The translations under genes were made by a program, and so were the position numbers. 20,892 nucleotides of DNA from JAVBUP01 sp031555175 (GTDB lineage Bacteria > Bacillota_I > Bacilli_A > Erysipelotrichales > Coprobacillaceae), in contig JAVBUP010000022.1 in assembly GCA_031555175.1 (NCBI GenBank), positions 1-20,892 on the forward strand, given 5' to 3'. Of the stretch, positions 5,765 through 12,905 are shown one piece after another (the stretch's first letter is position 1; each line of letters begins with the position of its first letter). The notes under the pieces are model-generated. The model did not search any database. It saw only the letters and a program-made list of their open reading frames with translations, and was not told where the DNA came from.

Positions 5765-7447
5765 ATGAATAGATTTAGTGGAACAGTATTAAATAACGAA
5801 TTAGTTTCTTTGCATGCGAGTGAGTATTTGTTTGATAAAAAGTACAGAATTTTATTTTATGGACAAATAACAAACCGTGATAAAGTAATTAATGAGTTAT
5901 TAACTCATAGAAAGATACAAGAAAGTATTAGCGACGAAGAGTTAGTACTGTTATCTTATCTAGAGTTTAGATACACTTGTATGGAACACTTGGAAGGGCC
6001 GTTTGTGTTTGTGATCCAAGATGGAGATAAAGTAATAATGGTAAGAGATCAGTTAGGGATAAAACCATTATTCTATAAGCAGACAAATAATGGTCTATTA
6101 TTTTCGGCTAGTCTTGATGATTTATTGCATGATTCTACTGTGGAAGTAGATAAAGAAGGGCTTTTGGAATTAATTGGTTTAGGGCCTAGTTTTACACAAG
6201 GCAAATCAATATATCAAGGAATCAAACTATTGTGTGGCGGTAATTATTTACTAGTTACTGACAATGAGATTAGCATTGTTGAATATTGGCGTCTACATGC
6301 GAAACCACATACTGATGATTTAGAGACAACAATGAATAAAGTCAGAGAGCTTGTTGAGAAAAGCATTCTTAGTATGTGTCGAGATGACAAACCAGTTGCA
6401 ACAATGCTATCTGGTGGATTGGATTCTAGTATTATTGCTTCAGTATTGGGAAGTAATAATATCCCATTCAAATCATTTTCCCTAGACTATGTAGAAAATG
6501 ATATAAACTTTAAACCTTATGATTATCAGCAAACTAGAGATATTGATTTCATCAATGATTGTGTTAATAAATATCCAAGTGATCATAAATTAATAGTTGC
6601 GACTCAAGAATCCTTAGTCAATAATTTAGAAACATCTATGATTGGTCGTGGAATGCCAGGAATGGCTGATATAGATTCCAGTTTATTAGTTTTCTTACAA
6701 GAAATTAGTAAAGATGTTGATACGGTGTTCTCTGGAGAATGCGCTGATGAGGCATTAGGAGGATATCCATGGTTTTACAAGGAAGAGTTATATTCTATTG
6801 ATGGATTCCCATGGATTAGATCGCTAGATAAAAGAACACAGTTATTAAGTGATAAAATTACTAATCTTAATCTAGAAGATTATATTTATCAAGCCTATTT
6901 AGATACGCTAGATATGGTTGAATATCTAGATAATGATACGGAAGAGGATAAGAGAAAAAGGCGTACGATTATTTTAAATCTATATGGGTTTATGCAGACA
7001 TTAATTCTTCGTGGTGAAAGTCAATGCAGTTTATCGGGTGTTAATGTTCAAATGCCATTTGCTTCATATAAGCTATTTGAATACACGTACAATATCCCAT
7101 ATGAAATGATGTTCTTGAATGGCCAAGAAAAAGGATTGTTAAGAGAAGCATTTAAAGATATATTACCTGATTCTATATATCAAAGAAAGAAATCACCATT
7201 TCCAAAAACTTATTCTCCAATTTACACACGCTTAGTGTGTGATGCAATGATAGAGTCTTTAAAAGATAATGATAATATTCTATTCAAGTTATTTAAAAAG
7301 AGCGAAATAGTAAAACTAATTATCACGAATGGAGCTAGCTTTAATGTGCCTTGGTTTGGGCAGTTGATGATGGGGCCACAACTACTAGCTTATCTGTTAC
7401 AAATTTATCAATGGGGAAAACATTACAGCATAGAAATTAAAGACTAG
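5765..7447 (+). CDS. asnB: Asparagine synthetase (AsnO-like) with degenerate glutaminase domain
   Basis: The 560-residue product forms asparagine (or an amide) from aspartate and ATP. The synthetase domain is intact: the PP-loop S-G-G-L-D-S-S (216-222), F-S-G-E-C-A-D-E-A-L-G-G-Y (322-334) and the C-terminal R-K-K-S-P-F-P-K-T-Y typical of AsnO-type enzymes. The N-terminal Ntn domain is not intact. The protein starts M-N-R-F instead of M-C-G-x, so the nucleophile Cys is absent. The H-R-G-P-D and R-L-S-I segments are missing, and the N-G-E-I-Y-N glutamine-binding loop reads Y-G-Q-I-T-N; L-G-I-K-P-L-F-Y remains. At 560 residues it is roughly 50 shorter than AsnO. ATG 5765 is chosen because GGGGTG lies 6 nt upstream; a start at 5738 adds nine residues and still no Cys. 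It may use free ammonia or a partner glutaminase. Confidence 0.88.
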   Translation: MNRFSGTVLNNELVSLHASEYLFDKKYRILFYGQITNRDKVINELLTHRKIQESISDEELVLLSYLEFRYTCMEHLEGPFVFVIQDGDKVIMVRDQLGIKPLFYKQTNNGLLFSASLDDLLHDSTVEVDKEGLLELIGLGPSFTQGKSIYQGIKLLCGGNYLLVTDNEISIVEYWRLHAKPHTDDLETTMNKVRELVEKSILSMCRDDKPVATMLSGGLDSSIIASVLGSNNIPFKSFSLDYVENDINFKPYDYQQTRDIDFINDCVNKYPSDHKLIVATQESLVNNLETSMIGRGMPGMADIDSSLLVFLQEISKDVDTVFSGECADEALGGYPWFYKEELYSIDGFPWIRSLDKRTQLLSDKITNLNLEDYIYQAYLDTLDMVEYLDNDTEEDKRKRRTIILNLYGFMQTLILRGESQCSLSGVNVQMPFASYKLFEYTYNIPYEMMFLNGQEKGLLREAFKDILPDSIYQRKKSPFPKTYSPIYTRLVCDAMIESLKDNDNILFKLFKKSEIVKLIITNGASFNVPWFGQLMMGPQLLAYLLQIYQWGKHYSIEIKD

Positions 7448-7463
7448 TAGTAGTCTTTTTTTT
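7439..7463 (+). terminator. Terminator of the asparagine synthetase gene
   Basis: AAAGACTA / TAGTCTTT stem (7439-7446 with 7451-7458), 4-nt loop, eight T (7456-7463). The stop codon (7445-7447) overlaps the 5' arm. Confidence 0.88.
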
Positions 7464-7558
7464 CGTGAAATTATAAATACGCAATTAATTCATAGTTTCA
7501 GGAATAAATCATAAACTTTATACGTCGATATTTGTAGAATTTTATCGAGGTGATAAAG

Positions 7559-8065
7559 ATGAAATATAATAAATATGAAACAATTGGGCGTTTGATTAAA
7601 TATCATCGTACAATGCTATATCGTAAAACAAAGTCATATCGCTATACGCAACGAGGTATTATTATCTTTAGATGTAAATATAAAAATAAGGCATGTAGTT
7701 GTTGTGATATTAAATGTCGAGCGAATAATAAAATTTGTTCAAATGCTACATTAGTAAAGATAGAAAAAGGGCAAGTTGTTAGAAATGAAGATATATATAT
7801 AAATATTATTACTAACCTTGGATTTGGATTTCATAGTAGTGTAAAGCTAGATAATATAATATTACAGGCTTCTAAAAACAGATCGAAAGATAATGTAGAT
7901 GTATTAATAGCTTCTTTGCAAAAGCAAAATAGTTTTTATTATCAAGATTTACTAGAGTTATTAGTAGTTAACAATAAAGAATATAATCATCAAGCAAAAA
8001 AGAATTGTTTTGATAATGCCATTAAGGGGATGATTAATAAAAAATACTCTATAGATAAACTATAG
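7559..8065 (+). CDS. HTH (XRE-like) regulator with an inserted cysteine cluster
   Basis: A 168-residue basic protein of unknown function. Residues 7-20 (E-T-I-G-R-L-I-K-Y-H-R-T-M-L) and 60-72 (C-S-N-A-T-L-V-K-I-E-K-G-Q) resemble helix 1 and the recognition-helix/I-E-x-G end of an XRE helix-turn-helix. Between them sits a six-Cys segment (C39, C46, C48, C49, C53, C60) that could bind a metal or form disulfides. The C-terminal half (about 95-168) is helical with no recognised domain. The ATG at 7559 follows GAGGTGAT; an upstream in-frame GTG at 7550 lies inside that site and is rejected. The ribosome binding site sits in the loop of a small hairpin (TTTATC/GATAAA, 7541-7557). Role as a transcription factor is inference. 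Confidence 0.75.
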   Translation: MKYNKYETIGRLIKYHRTMLYRKTKSYRYTQRGIIIFRCKYKNKACSCCDIKCRANNKICSNATLVKIEKGQVVRNEDIYINIITNLGFGFHSSVKLDNIILQASKNRSKDNVDVLIASLQKQNSFYYQDLLELLVVNNKEYNHQAKKNCFDNAIKGMINKKYSIDKL

Positions 8066-8069
8066 AGTA
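8038..8069 (-). terminator. Terminator of the 43-residue protein gene (minus strand)
   Basis: A 10-bp perfect stem (8045-8054 with 8060-8069), loop of 5. The T-run follows only in the minus direction (plus-strand A-run 8039-8044), so it serves the leftward gene, although it lies inside the 3' end of the rightward HTH gene. On the plus strand it is followed by AAGGCATGAG, not T. Confidence 0.75.
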
Positions 8070-8079
8070 AGGCATGAGA

Positions 8080-8211
8080 CTATTTTTTCTTATTTTTCTT
8101 TGAGTATTCTCGTGCCATTTCACTAGAATTCATTGGATCTAATTCTTTATCCTTAACTGAATCTAATGAAGTTGAATGAAATTGGTTATTTGATTTTGAT
8201 TTCTTTGCCAT
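8080..8211 (-). CDS. Small Lys/Ser-rich protein, 43 residues
   Basis: A short gene encoding 43 residues: M-A-K-K-S-K-S-N-N-Q at the start and S-K-K-N-K-K-K at the end, with an acidic middle (D-S-V-K-D-K-E-L-D-P). It is hydrophilic, without Cys or Trp, and with no membrane segment. AAAGGAAA (8219-8226) lies about 8 nt before the ATG, and a strong terminator lies 10 nt beyond the stop, so expression is well supported. The promoter resembles SigE-type sporulation promoters. Composition and size recall small spore-associated proteins, but no family is recognised. It converges on the HTH gene. Confidence 0.7.
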   Translation of the reverse strand: MAKKSKSNNQFHSTSLDSVKDKELDPMNSSEMAREYSKKNKKK

Positions 8212-8254
8212 ATTATCATTTCCTTTCATTATATTTTGTGTTTTTTTTAATAAA

Positions 8255-8282
8255 ATATGTATGCGTGAACTTGAAAAAGTAT
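8255..8282 (-). promoter_or_regulatory. SigE-like promoter of the 43-residue protein gene
   Basis: On the minus strand, ATA (8282-8280), a 16-nt spacer and CATACATAT (8263-8255) fit the Bacillus/Clostridium SigE consensus (ATA, 16-17 nt, CATACA-T). Transcription would start near 8248, giving a 37-nt leader. It overlaps the divergent SigA promoter of the YitT gene. Confidence 0.4.
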
Positions 8283-8298
8283 TTATATATAGTAAAAT
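8271..8298 (+). promoter_or_regulatory. SigA promoter of the YitT-family gene
   Basis: TTGAAA (8271-8276), a 16-bp spacer and TAAAAT (8293-8298), about 27 nt before the start codon. Confidence 0.6.
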
Positions 8299-8324
8299 AA
8301 GGTATGGGAAAAAGGTGAATTTGC

Positions 8325-9182
8325 ATGAATAGTAAAATGTTAAAATATGGTAGAATGCTTGGAACGACTATACTTTCTTCGTTATTGATGGCGATTTCTT
8401 TAGAAGCATTTGTAAGACCAGCAAAAATATTATCTAGTGGTTTTACTGGGATATCATTATTAGTAAATATGGTCGGAAGTGATCATGGGATTAATATTCC
8501 ATTTGGAGCAATCTTAATATTATTAAATATACCAGTTGCATATATTTGCTATAAAAAAATCAGCTGGCGATTTACAATATTTTCATTATTGCAAGTTTTA
8601 TTGACAAGCTTGTTTACTGAATTAATTACTATTGAACCAATTTTTGGTGATGTAGTGTTAAACATTACTTTTGGTGGATTTCTTAATGGATTTGCGATAG
8701 CTTTAGCATTAAAAGGTGGTCTATCGAGTGGTGGAACTGATTTTATAGCTCTTTATGTATCTAATAGATGGGGTATTGAAATATGGTATTATGTATTTGC
8801 TTTCAATGCTGGACTATTATGCATTTTTGGATGGCTATATGGCTATCAGTTAGCTGGATACTCTATATTATATCAATTCATATCTACAAAGATTATTCAG
8901 ACTTTCTATCGCCGCTACAAGCGAGTTGTAATGGAAATTTTTACAAGAAAACCAGATGAAGTAGTTGAAAAATATGTTCATTGGTGTCGTCATGGAATTA
9001 CAAGAATGGATGGCACTGGGGGATTCACTAAAGAACCAATCTCAATGTTAATAACTGTAACATCAGTATATGAAATAGAAGATACGATAGACTTAATCAA
9101 GGAGATTGATCCAGGAGTTATTATAAATGTAACTAAATCTGATAGATTCGTTGGTGGATTCTATCATAAACCAATAGAATAG
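8325..9182 (+). CDS. YitT family membrane protein (DUF161 + DUF2179)
   Basis: A 285-residue integral membrane protein. The N-terminal YitT_membrane region (about 10-200) has five or six hydrophobic helices with the family pattern A-F-V-R-P-A-K-I-L-S-S-G-F-T-G-I-S (28-44) and G-G-L-S-S-G-G-T-D-F (130-139). The C-terminal cytosolic DUF2179 domain (about 215-285) carries H-G-I-T-R-M-D-G-T-G-G-F-T and ends V-G-G-F-Y. Biochemical function is not established for the family. AAAAGGTG precedes the ATG by 7 nt. It is a single-gene unit with its own promoter and terminator. Confidence 0.92.
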   Translation: MNSKMLKYGRMLGTTILSSLLMAISLEAFVRPAKILSSGFTGISLLVNMVGSDHGINIPFGAILILLNIPVAYICYKKISWRFTIFSLLQVLLTSLFTELITIEPIFGDVVLNITFGGFLNGFAIALALKGGLSSGGTDFIALYVSNRWGIEIWYYVFAFNAGLLCIFGWLYGYQLAGYSILYQFISTKIIQTFYRRYKRVVMEIFTRKPDEVVEKYVHWCRHGITRMDGTGGFTKEPISMLITVTSVYEIEDTIDLIKEIDPGVIINVTKSDRFVGGFYHKPIE

Positions 9183-9201
9183 GCGTTAGCCTATTTTTTT
9201 T
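9178..9201 (+). terminator. Terminator of the YitT-family gene
   Basis: AATAGGC / GCCTATT stem (9178-9184 with 9189-9195), 4-nt loop, eight T (9194-9201). The TAG stop (9180-9182) is inside the 5' arm. Confidence 0.88.
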
Positions 9202-9257
9202 AGATCATTTAAATGTATTATTATTTGGAATTATTAATTTGAATTCAGTAAGAGGAT

Positions 9258-9285
9258 AAAAAAATAAGAACGATAGTTCTTATTT
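9258..9285 (-). terminator. Terminator of the DUF1905 gene
   Basis: 10-bp stem AAATAAGAAC / GTTCTTATTT (9262-9271 with 9276-9285), loop of 4, minus-strand T-run (plus A-run 9258-9264). The TAA stop (9282-9280) is in the 5' arm. Confidence 0.85.
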
Positions 9286-9738
9286 CATCTTTTCTTTGTT
9301 TGATAGCATCTCTACTATTTTTTCTAAATGTGCTTGACGCGTTTCAGGTTTTTTTGAATCGGTAATATAGGTAATCATTTTCTTCTTAATGCTAAATGAT
9401 AAACTATCTAAAAATGTTTTAGCTTCTTCGTTATGTTTTAAAACTTCTTCTAAATCTTGAGGTATTTCAACAACGCGCTCTTGCTCATCTTTGACTAAAG
9501 AAATATGCACGATATCTCCAATTTCTTTACCAATTGCTTTTCGTATTGCTTGAGTAATCCCTATCATAAAGCAATCTCCCATATAAACAATTGATCCTCG
9601 ATATTCATAATTATCAAACATAGCAACAACTTTAACGCGACGTGCCCCAAATTCCTTTTCTACATCAAATGGCATTTTGAAATATGCACCATTTATTAAA
9701 TCGTGTTTAAGCATTACTGCATCAAATTCTATTTTCAA
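9280..9738 (-). CDS. DUF1905 / YdeI-like (OmdA-type) protein
   Basis: About 152 residues. The N-terminal DUF1905 beta-barrel (about 2-90) shows the usual F-D-A-V, K-M-P-F-D-V, F-G-A-R-R-V-K-V, R-G-S-I, I-R-K-A-I-G-K-E-I-G-D and V-E-I-P-Q-D-L-E sequence. The C-terminal helical YdeI/OmdA-like domain (about 100-150) carries D-S-K-K-P-E-T-R. Function is unknown. Start: the -10 TATAAT of its promoter (9760-9755) lies upstream of base 9750, so longer reading frames cannot be real. TTG at 9738 is preferred because GGTGAT lies 5-6 nt upstream. ATG at 9750, four codons longer, would give a virtually leaderless message and cannot be excluded. Confidence 0.85.
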   Translation of the reverse strand: MKIEFDAVMLKHDLINGAYFKMPFDVEKEFGARRVKVVAMFDNYEYRGSIVYMGDCFMIGITQAIRKAIGKEIGDIVHISLVKDEQERVVEIPQDLEEVLKHNEEAKTFLDSLSFSIKKKMITYITDSKKPETRQAHLEKIVEMLSNKEKMK

Positions 9739-9754
9739 TTTAATCACCATATAT

Positions 9755-9783
9755 ATTATAATCAGAGCTATTCTTTTTAGCAA
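9755..9783 (-). promoter_or_regulatory. Promoter of the DUF1905 gene
   Basis: Minus strand: TTGCTA (9783-9778), a 17-bp spacer and TATAAT (9760-9755). The start of transcription would fall near 9748, only about 10 nt before the TTG start codon. Confidence 0.7.
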
Positions 9784-9788
9784 TTTAT

Positions 9789-9818
9789 TTTACACTTTAT
9801 TATGAATTAGGGTATAAT
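9789..9818 (+). promoter_or_regulatory. Promoter of the ppi-glutaredoxin operon
   Basis: TTTACA (9789-9794), an 18-bp spacer and TATAAT (9813-9818). Its -35 is only 5 bp from the -35 of the divergent DUF1905 promoter. Confidence 0.7.
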
Positions 9819-9843
9819 GTATTTAGTTTGGAGGATATATAGA

Positions 9844-10326
9844 ATGAATGTAATAGAAATAGTGATTGAAATGGAAGACGGAGATATCATGGAGGCAGAA
9901 CTGTATCCAGAAGTTGCTCCGCTAACGGTAGAAAATTTTGTTAACTTAATTAAGGATGATTTTTTTGCTGGAAAAGTTTTTCATAGAGTTATAAAAGGGT
10001 TCATGATTCAAGGAGGCGGGTATGACCGTTCTGGGAATCATTGTGAGGCAAATGAAATTAAAGGCGAGTTTTCATCGAATGGTGTGAAGAATGATTTATT
10101 ACATGAACCAGGGGTACTGTCAATGGCTAGAACAATGGTGCCTGATTCAGCATCAAGTCAATTTTTTATTATGCATAAATCTGCACCGCATTTAGATGGA
10201 AGTTATGCGGCTTTTGGGAAAGTAGTATCGGGATTAGAAGTAGTAGATAAAATTGCAAACGTGCAAACTGGGCCAGCTGATCAACCAATTGTACCTGTAG
10301 TAATTAAAACGATTCGATTAAAATAA
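9844..10326 (+). CDS. ppiB: Peptidyl-prolyl cis-trans isomerase, cyclophilin type
   Basis: A 160-residue cytoplasmic cyclophilin that speeds cis-trans isomerisation of proline peptide bonds. The catalytic core is plain: F-H-R-V-I-K-G-F-M-I-Q-G-G (46-58) with active-site Arg48, then S-M-A-R-T (93-97), S-S-Q-F-F-I (104-109), and L-D-G-x-x-A-A-F-G-K-V (117-127). His116 stands where human CypA has the cyclosporin-binding Trp, as in many bacterial PpiB proteins. ATG 9844 is chosen because GGAGG (9830-9834) precedes it by 9 nt; an in-frame ATG at 9817 overlaps the -10 box. Its stop shares one base with the glutaredoxin start (TAATG), so the two are translationally coupled. Confidence 0.95.
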   Translation: MNVIEIVIEMEDGDIMEAELYPEVAPLTVENFVNLIKDDFFAGKVFHRVIKGFMIQGGGYDRSGNHCEANEIKGEFSSNGVKNDLLHEPGVLSMARTMVPDSASSQFFIMHKSAPHLDGSYAAFGKVVSGLEVVDKIANVQTGPADQPIVPVVIKTIRLK

Positions 10327-10583
10327 TGAAAAATAACGAGTTGTTCATTACTAGTTGGTGCCCGTTTTGTAAAAAAGTCTTGTCATACCTTGATGAAATT
10401 AAAAATGAATATCCTGACTTTAAAGATATTCGAATTAAAGTTATTGATGAAGAAATTGAAGTTGATTATGCATCATCAAAGGATTATTATCTTGTCCCTA
10501 CATTTTATATCGATGGAGTAAAGATTCACGAAGGAAAAATGAGTAAAGAAATGTTATTAAATATTCTAAAACAAGCCCAATAA
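10326..10583 (+). CDS. Glutaredoxin-like thiol-disulfide protein
   Basis: An 85-residue thioredoxin-fold protein. The redox motif is W-C-P-F-C (11-15: Cys12, Cys15) and the cis-proline loop is V-P-T-F-Y-I-D-G (57-64); the length matches small glutaredoxins and NrdH-like proteins. The F-I-T-S-W start and the P-F pair favour a glutaredoxin/thioredoxin-like reductant. Its electron donor cannot be told from the sequence. There is no independent ribosome binding site of note, and the TAATG overlap with the cyclophilin gene implies reinitiation. The two-gene pairing suggests a joint protein-folding and redox role in the cytoplasm. Confidence 0.88.
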   Translation: MKNNELFITSWCPFCKKVLSYLDEIKNEYPDFKDIRIKVIDEEIEVDYASSKDYYLVPTFYIDGVKIHEGKMSKEMLLNILKQAQ

Positions 10584-10595
10584 TGGGCTTGTTTT
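10568..10595. terminator. Shared terminator between glutaredoxin and Cof genes
   Basis: A 12-bp perfect stem (10568-10579 with 10584-10595), loop of 4, short T-runs on both sides. The glutaredoxin stop (10581-10583) is in the loop and the Cof stop (10596-10594) overlaps the other end, so the two convergent genes share one hairpin. Confidence 0.85.
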
Positions 10596-11391
10596 ACTTT
10601 ATTAGACTTCTAATTGTTTTTATTACACCACCATCATTGTTGCTACTGCATTGATTAGTCACAATCCTTTTAACTTCATCAGTGGCGTTAGCTACTGCAT
10701 AACTTGTCCCGGCTAATTCTAACATCTCGATATCATTTGATTGATCACCAAATGCTATTATTTGCGATGGATCAATATTTAGATGATCAAGGACAAACTT
10801 TAGAGCTGCTCCTTTGTTAACACCTAAACTCATGGTATCAACCCAATCATTACCAGAAACAGTAACTTTTAGAACACTAGAGAACTTTTTGATATCTTCG
10901 CCAAGTTCGATAGATTTTCCAATTCGACAAAACGTTATTTTTAGTAAATCATCATCAATGTGTAATAACTCATCTAAATCATAAATATATTTACGATTAC
11001 CATAGTATCTATTGAGTTCAGCCATTAATGGTGTGCTATAATTACTTAATGCGTAGGCACATTTTTTCCCACACGCTACAAATAAAGTATCATCCATGTG
11101 CTCTTTTGCATAAGATATTAATCCTTTAATTGCATCTTGGTTGACTATTTTATAGCTTTTAATAGTTGCACCATTGTAAACTATATTGGCACCATTCTCA
11201 GCAATAAACCATATGTCGTTAAAATCTTTTCTAAAGAAATACTCTAATTTATCGTATTGATTACCAGAAGCAACAATAAATTTTATATTGCTATTTCTTA
11301 AATCTTGCAGTGTCACATAGAAACTCTCATCATAAGATTTGTCATCACTTAAGAAAGTTCCATCCATGTCAGTTACAAAAGCTTTAATCAT
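10594..11391 (-). CDS. Cof-type HAD-IIB family phosphatase
   Basis: A 265-residue haloacid-dehalogenase superfamily hydrolase of the Cof/YkrA type, which typically dephosphorylates sugar phosphates, flavin mononucleotide or PLP. Motif I is D-M-D-G-T (Asp8 nucleophile, Asp10 acid/base), motif II V-A-S-G-N (Ser42), motif III N-K-G-A-A-L (Lys193) and motif IV F-G-D-Q-S-N-D (Asp216, Asp220). A C2 cap domain lies between motifs II and III. The start follows GAGGTGAT. The specific substrate cannot be inferred. It is divergent from gltA, with an extended -10 promoter and an overlapping dyad in between. Confidence 0.92.
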   Translation of the reverse strand: MIKAFVTDMDGTFLSDDKSYDESFYVTLQDLRNSNIKFIVASGNQYDKLEYFFRKDFNDIWFIAENGANIVYNGATIKSYKIVNQDAIKGLISYAKEHMDDTLFVACGKKCAYALSNYSTPLMAELNRYYGNRKYIYDLDELLHIDDDLLKITFCRIGKSIELGEDIKKFSSVLKVTVSGNDWVDTMSLGVNKGAALKFVLDHLNIDPSQIIAFGDQSNDIEMLELAGTSYAVANATDEVKRIVTNQCSSNNDGGVIKTIRSLIK

Positions 11392-11405
11392 TTTATCACC
11401 TCACA

Positions 11406-11433
11406 ATTCATTATATCAAAATTGATAATGAAT
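11406..11433 (-). promoter_or_regulatory. Promoter of the Cof gene with overlapping inverted repeat
   Basis: An extended -10 on the minus strand (TGATATAAT, TATAAT at 11415-11410) with a poor -35. It is overlapped by an inverted repeat: ATTCAT + TATCAA (11406-11411, 11414-11419) against TTGATA + ATGAAT (11422-11433), with one arm 2 nt longer. It may be an operator, or simply a by-product of the AT-rich -10. Confidence 0.45.
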
Positions 11434-11460
11434 AACGTTTATTTTCAAAACTGGAAATAA

Positions 11461-11511
11461 ATACTATTTTAGTATATTGCTTGACATATAGTATGGTTCA
11501 TTATGTATAAT
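11461..11511 (+). promoter_or_regulatory. Candidate gltA promoter with TAGTAT repeats
   Basis: Consensus TTGACA (11481-11486) and consensus TATAAT (11506-11511) are separated by 19 bp, longer than optimal. Upstream is a dyad, ATACTA / TAGTAT (11461-11466, 11470-11475), and a further TAGTAT lies in the spacer (11489-11494), 19 bp from the previous copy. Long spacing plus repeated hexamers suggests activator control. Confidence 0.5.
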
Positions 11512-11534
11512 GGTGGGTAGAAAGAAGTGATATT

Positions 11535-12905
11535 ATGCCAAACATGAGCCCAATTAAAACAAAACAAAGCCATATTGATAAATTAGAAAGAACTACTACC
11601 TTCAAAGAAGTAGTATGTGAATATACAAAAGAGGAAGTCTTGCAAGAGGCAGAACGTTGCATTCAGTGTAAGCATAAACCATGCGTAACTGGTTGCCCTA
11701 TCCATAACGATATTCCTGGATTTATCCTAGCGCTAAGAGAAGGTAGAATAGAGGATGCTTATAACTTAGATTCCCAAACAAGTACGCTACCGGCGATATG
11801 CGGTCGTGTATGTCCACAAGAAAAGCAATGTGAAGGTGCTTGTACACGAGGAATCCGTGGGGAGCCAGTAGCTATCGGGATGATTGAAAGATATATTGCT
11901 GACTATTATTTAGATAATCTACATAAGCCAACTACTGCAAAATGCACAAATGACAAAGTAGCTATTATTGGAAGTGGTCCAGCTGGGTTGACTTGCGGAT
12001 ATCGCTTAGCTCAAGATGGATATCATGTTGATATCTATGAGCAAGAAGAATATCTTGGTGGACTATTGAACAGAGGTATTCCAGATTATCGCTTACCAAA
12101 TGACGTAGTCAACCGTCAAGTCGCTTATATGAAAGAAGCTGGTGTGAACTTTATTACAAATACGAGTATTGGGCAAGATATTTCATTGGAACAATTAAGG
12201 GAAGAGTATTCTGCAGTGTTTTTAGGGTATGGCGTTCAAGCACCAACTAAACTTATGATAGATGGAGAAGAATTGCCAGGTGTTTATCAAGCAATTGATT
12301 TTCTCAAAGAAGTAGCTAAAGAACTTGAAACAAATACACTAAGAAGTTTTATTGGCAAAAATGTAGTAGTAATTGGTGGAGGTAATGTTGCAATGGACGC
12401 TAGCCGTACATCAATTCGCTTGGGTGCAAAATCCGTAAAAGTAGTTTATCGTCGAGCTGAAGAGGACTTGCCAGCAAGGTTAGAAGAGATTAATGACGCT
12501 AAAGAAGAAGGAGTTGCCTTTGATACTTTGCAAAGCCCATATAAGATATTGGCAGATAATGATAATGTCGTTGGTTTAGAGTGCGTGGCAATGGAACTTG
12601 TAGGTAAAGGCGATGATGGTCGAAATATGATTGCAGAAAAAGCTGATACTGCTCATACGATTTTAGCAGCTGATATCATAATCTCTGCTATTGGGCAAAC
12701 GGCTGATAAAACTTTGTTTGATCAAAATAAAGAATTAGAAATTACAAAATGGAACACGATAATTGTTGATGAGGAAACAATGAAAACAAATCTTCCGGGA
12801 GTATTTGCTGGGGGAGATATTGTTACTGGAGCTCTGACTGTTGTCCATGCAATAAAACATGGGCAGATTGCAGCAAATTCAATAAAGGAATATCTAAATA
12901 AGTAG
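11535..12905 (+). CDS. gltA: NADPH-dependent glutamate synthase small subunit (GltD/NfnB-like oxidoreductase)
   Basis: A 456-residue FAD/[4Fe-4S] NAD(P)H oxidoreductase. The N-terminal cluster domain has C42, C45, C50, C54 and C89, C93, C99, C103. The FAD-binding motif is I-I-G-S-G-P-A-G-L (144-152), and the NADPH-binding motif V-I-G-G-G-N-V-A-M-D (279-288) is followed by V-V-Y-R-R. The C-terminal A-G-G-D-I-V-T-G-A closes the FAD site. The family passes electrons from NADPH either to the glutamate synthase large subunit or, as NfnB/SudB, to ferredoxin. No large subunit or NfnA partner is next to it, so the true role is open. The start follows AAGAAGTGAT. Unlike its neighbours it has no terminator at its stop. 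Confidence 0.9.
   Translation: MPNMSPIKTKQSHIDKLERTTTFKEVVCEYTKEEVLQEAERCIQCKHKPCVTGCPIHNDIPGFILALREGRIEDAYNLDSQTSTLPAICGRVCPQEKQCEGACTRGIRGEPVAIGMIERYIADYYLDNLHKPTTAKCTNDKVAIIGSGPAGLTCGYRLAQDGYHVDIYEQEEYLGGLLNRGIPDYRLPNDVVNRQVAYMKEAGVNFITNTSIGQDISLEQLREEYSAVFLGYGVQAPTKLMIDGEELPGVYQAIDFLKEVAKELETNTLRSFIGKNVVVIGGGNVAMDASRTSIRLGAKSVKVVYRRAEEDLPARLEEINDAKEEGVAFDTLQSPYKILADNDNVVGLECVAMELVGKGDDGRNMIAEKADTAHTILAADIIISAIGQTADKTLFDQNKELEITKWNTIIVDEETMKTNLPGVFAGGDIVTGALTVVHAIKHGQIAANSIKEYLNK

Noticed and set aside
6244..6471. 75-codon minus-strand frame
   Set aside because: Antisense shadow of the conserved PP-loop region of the asparagine synthetase.
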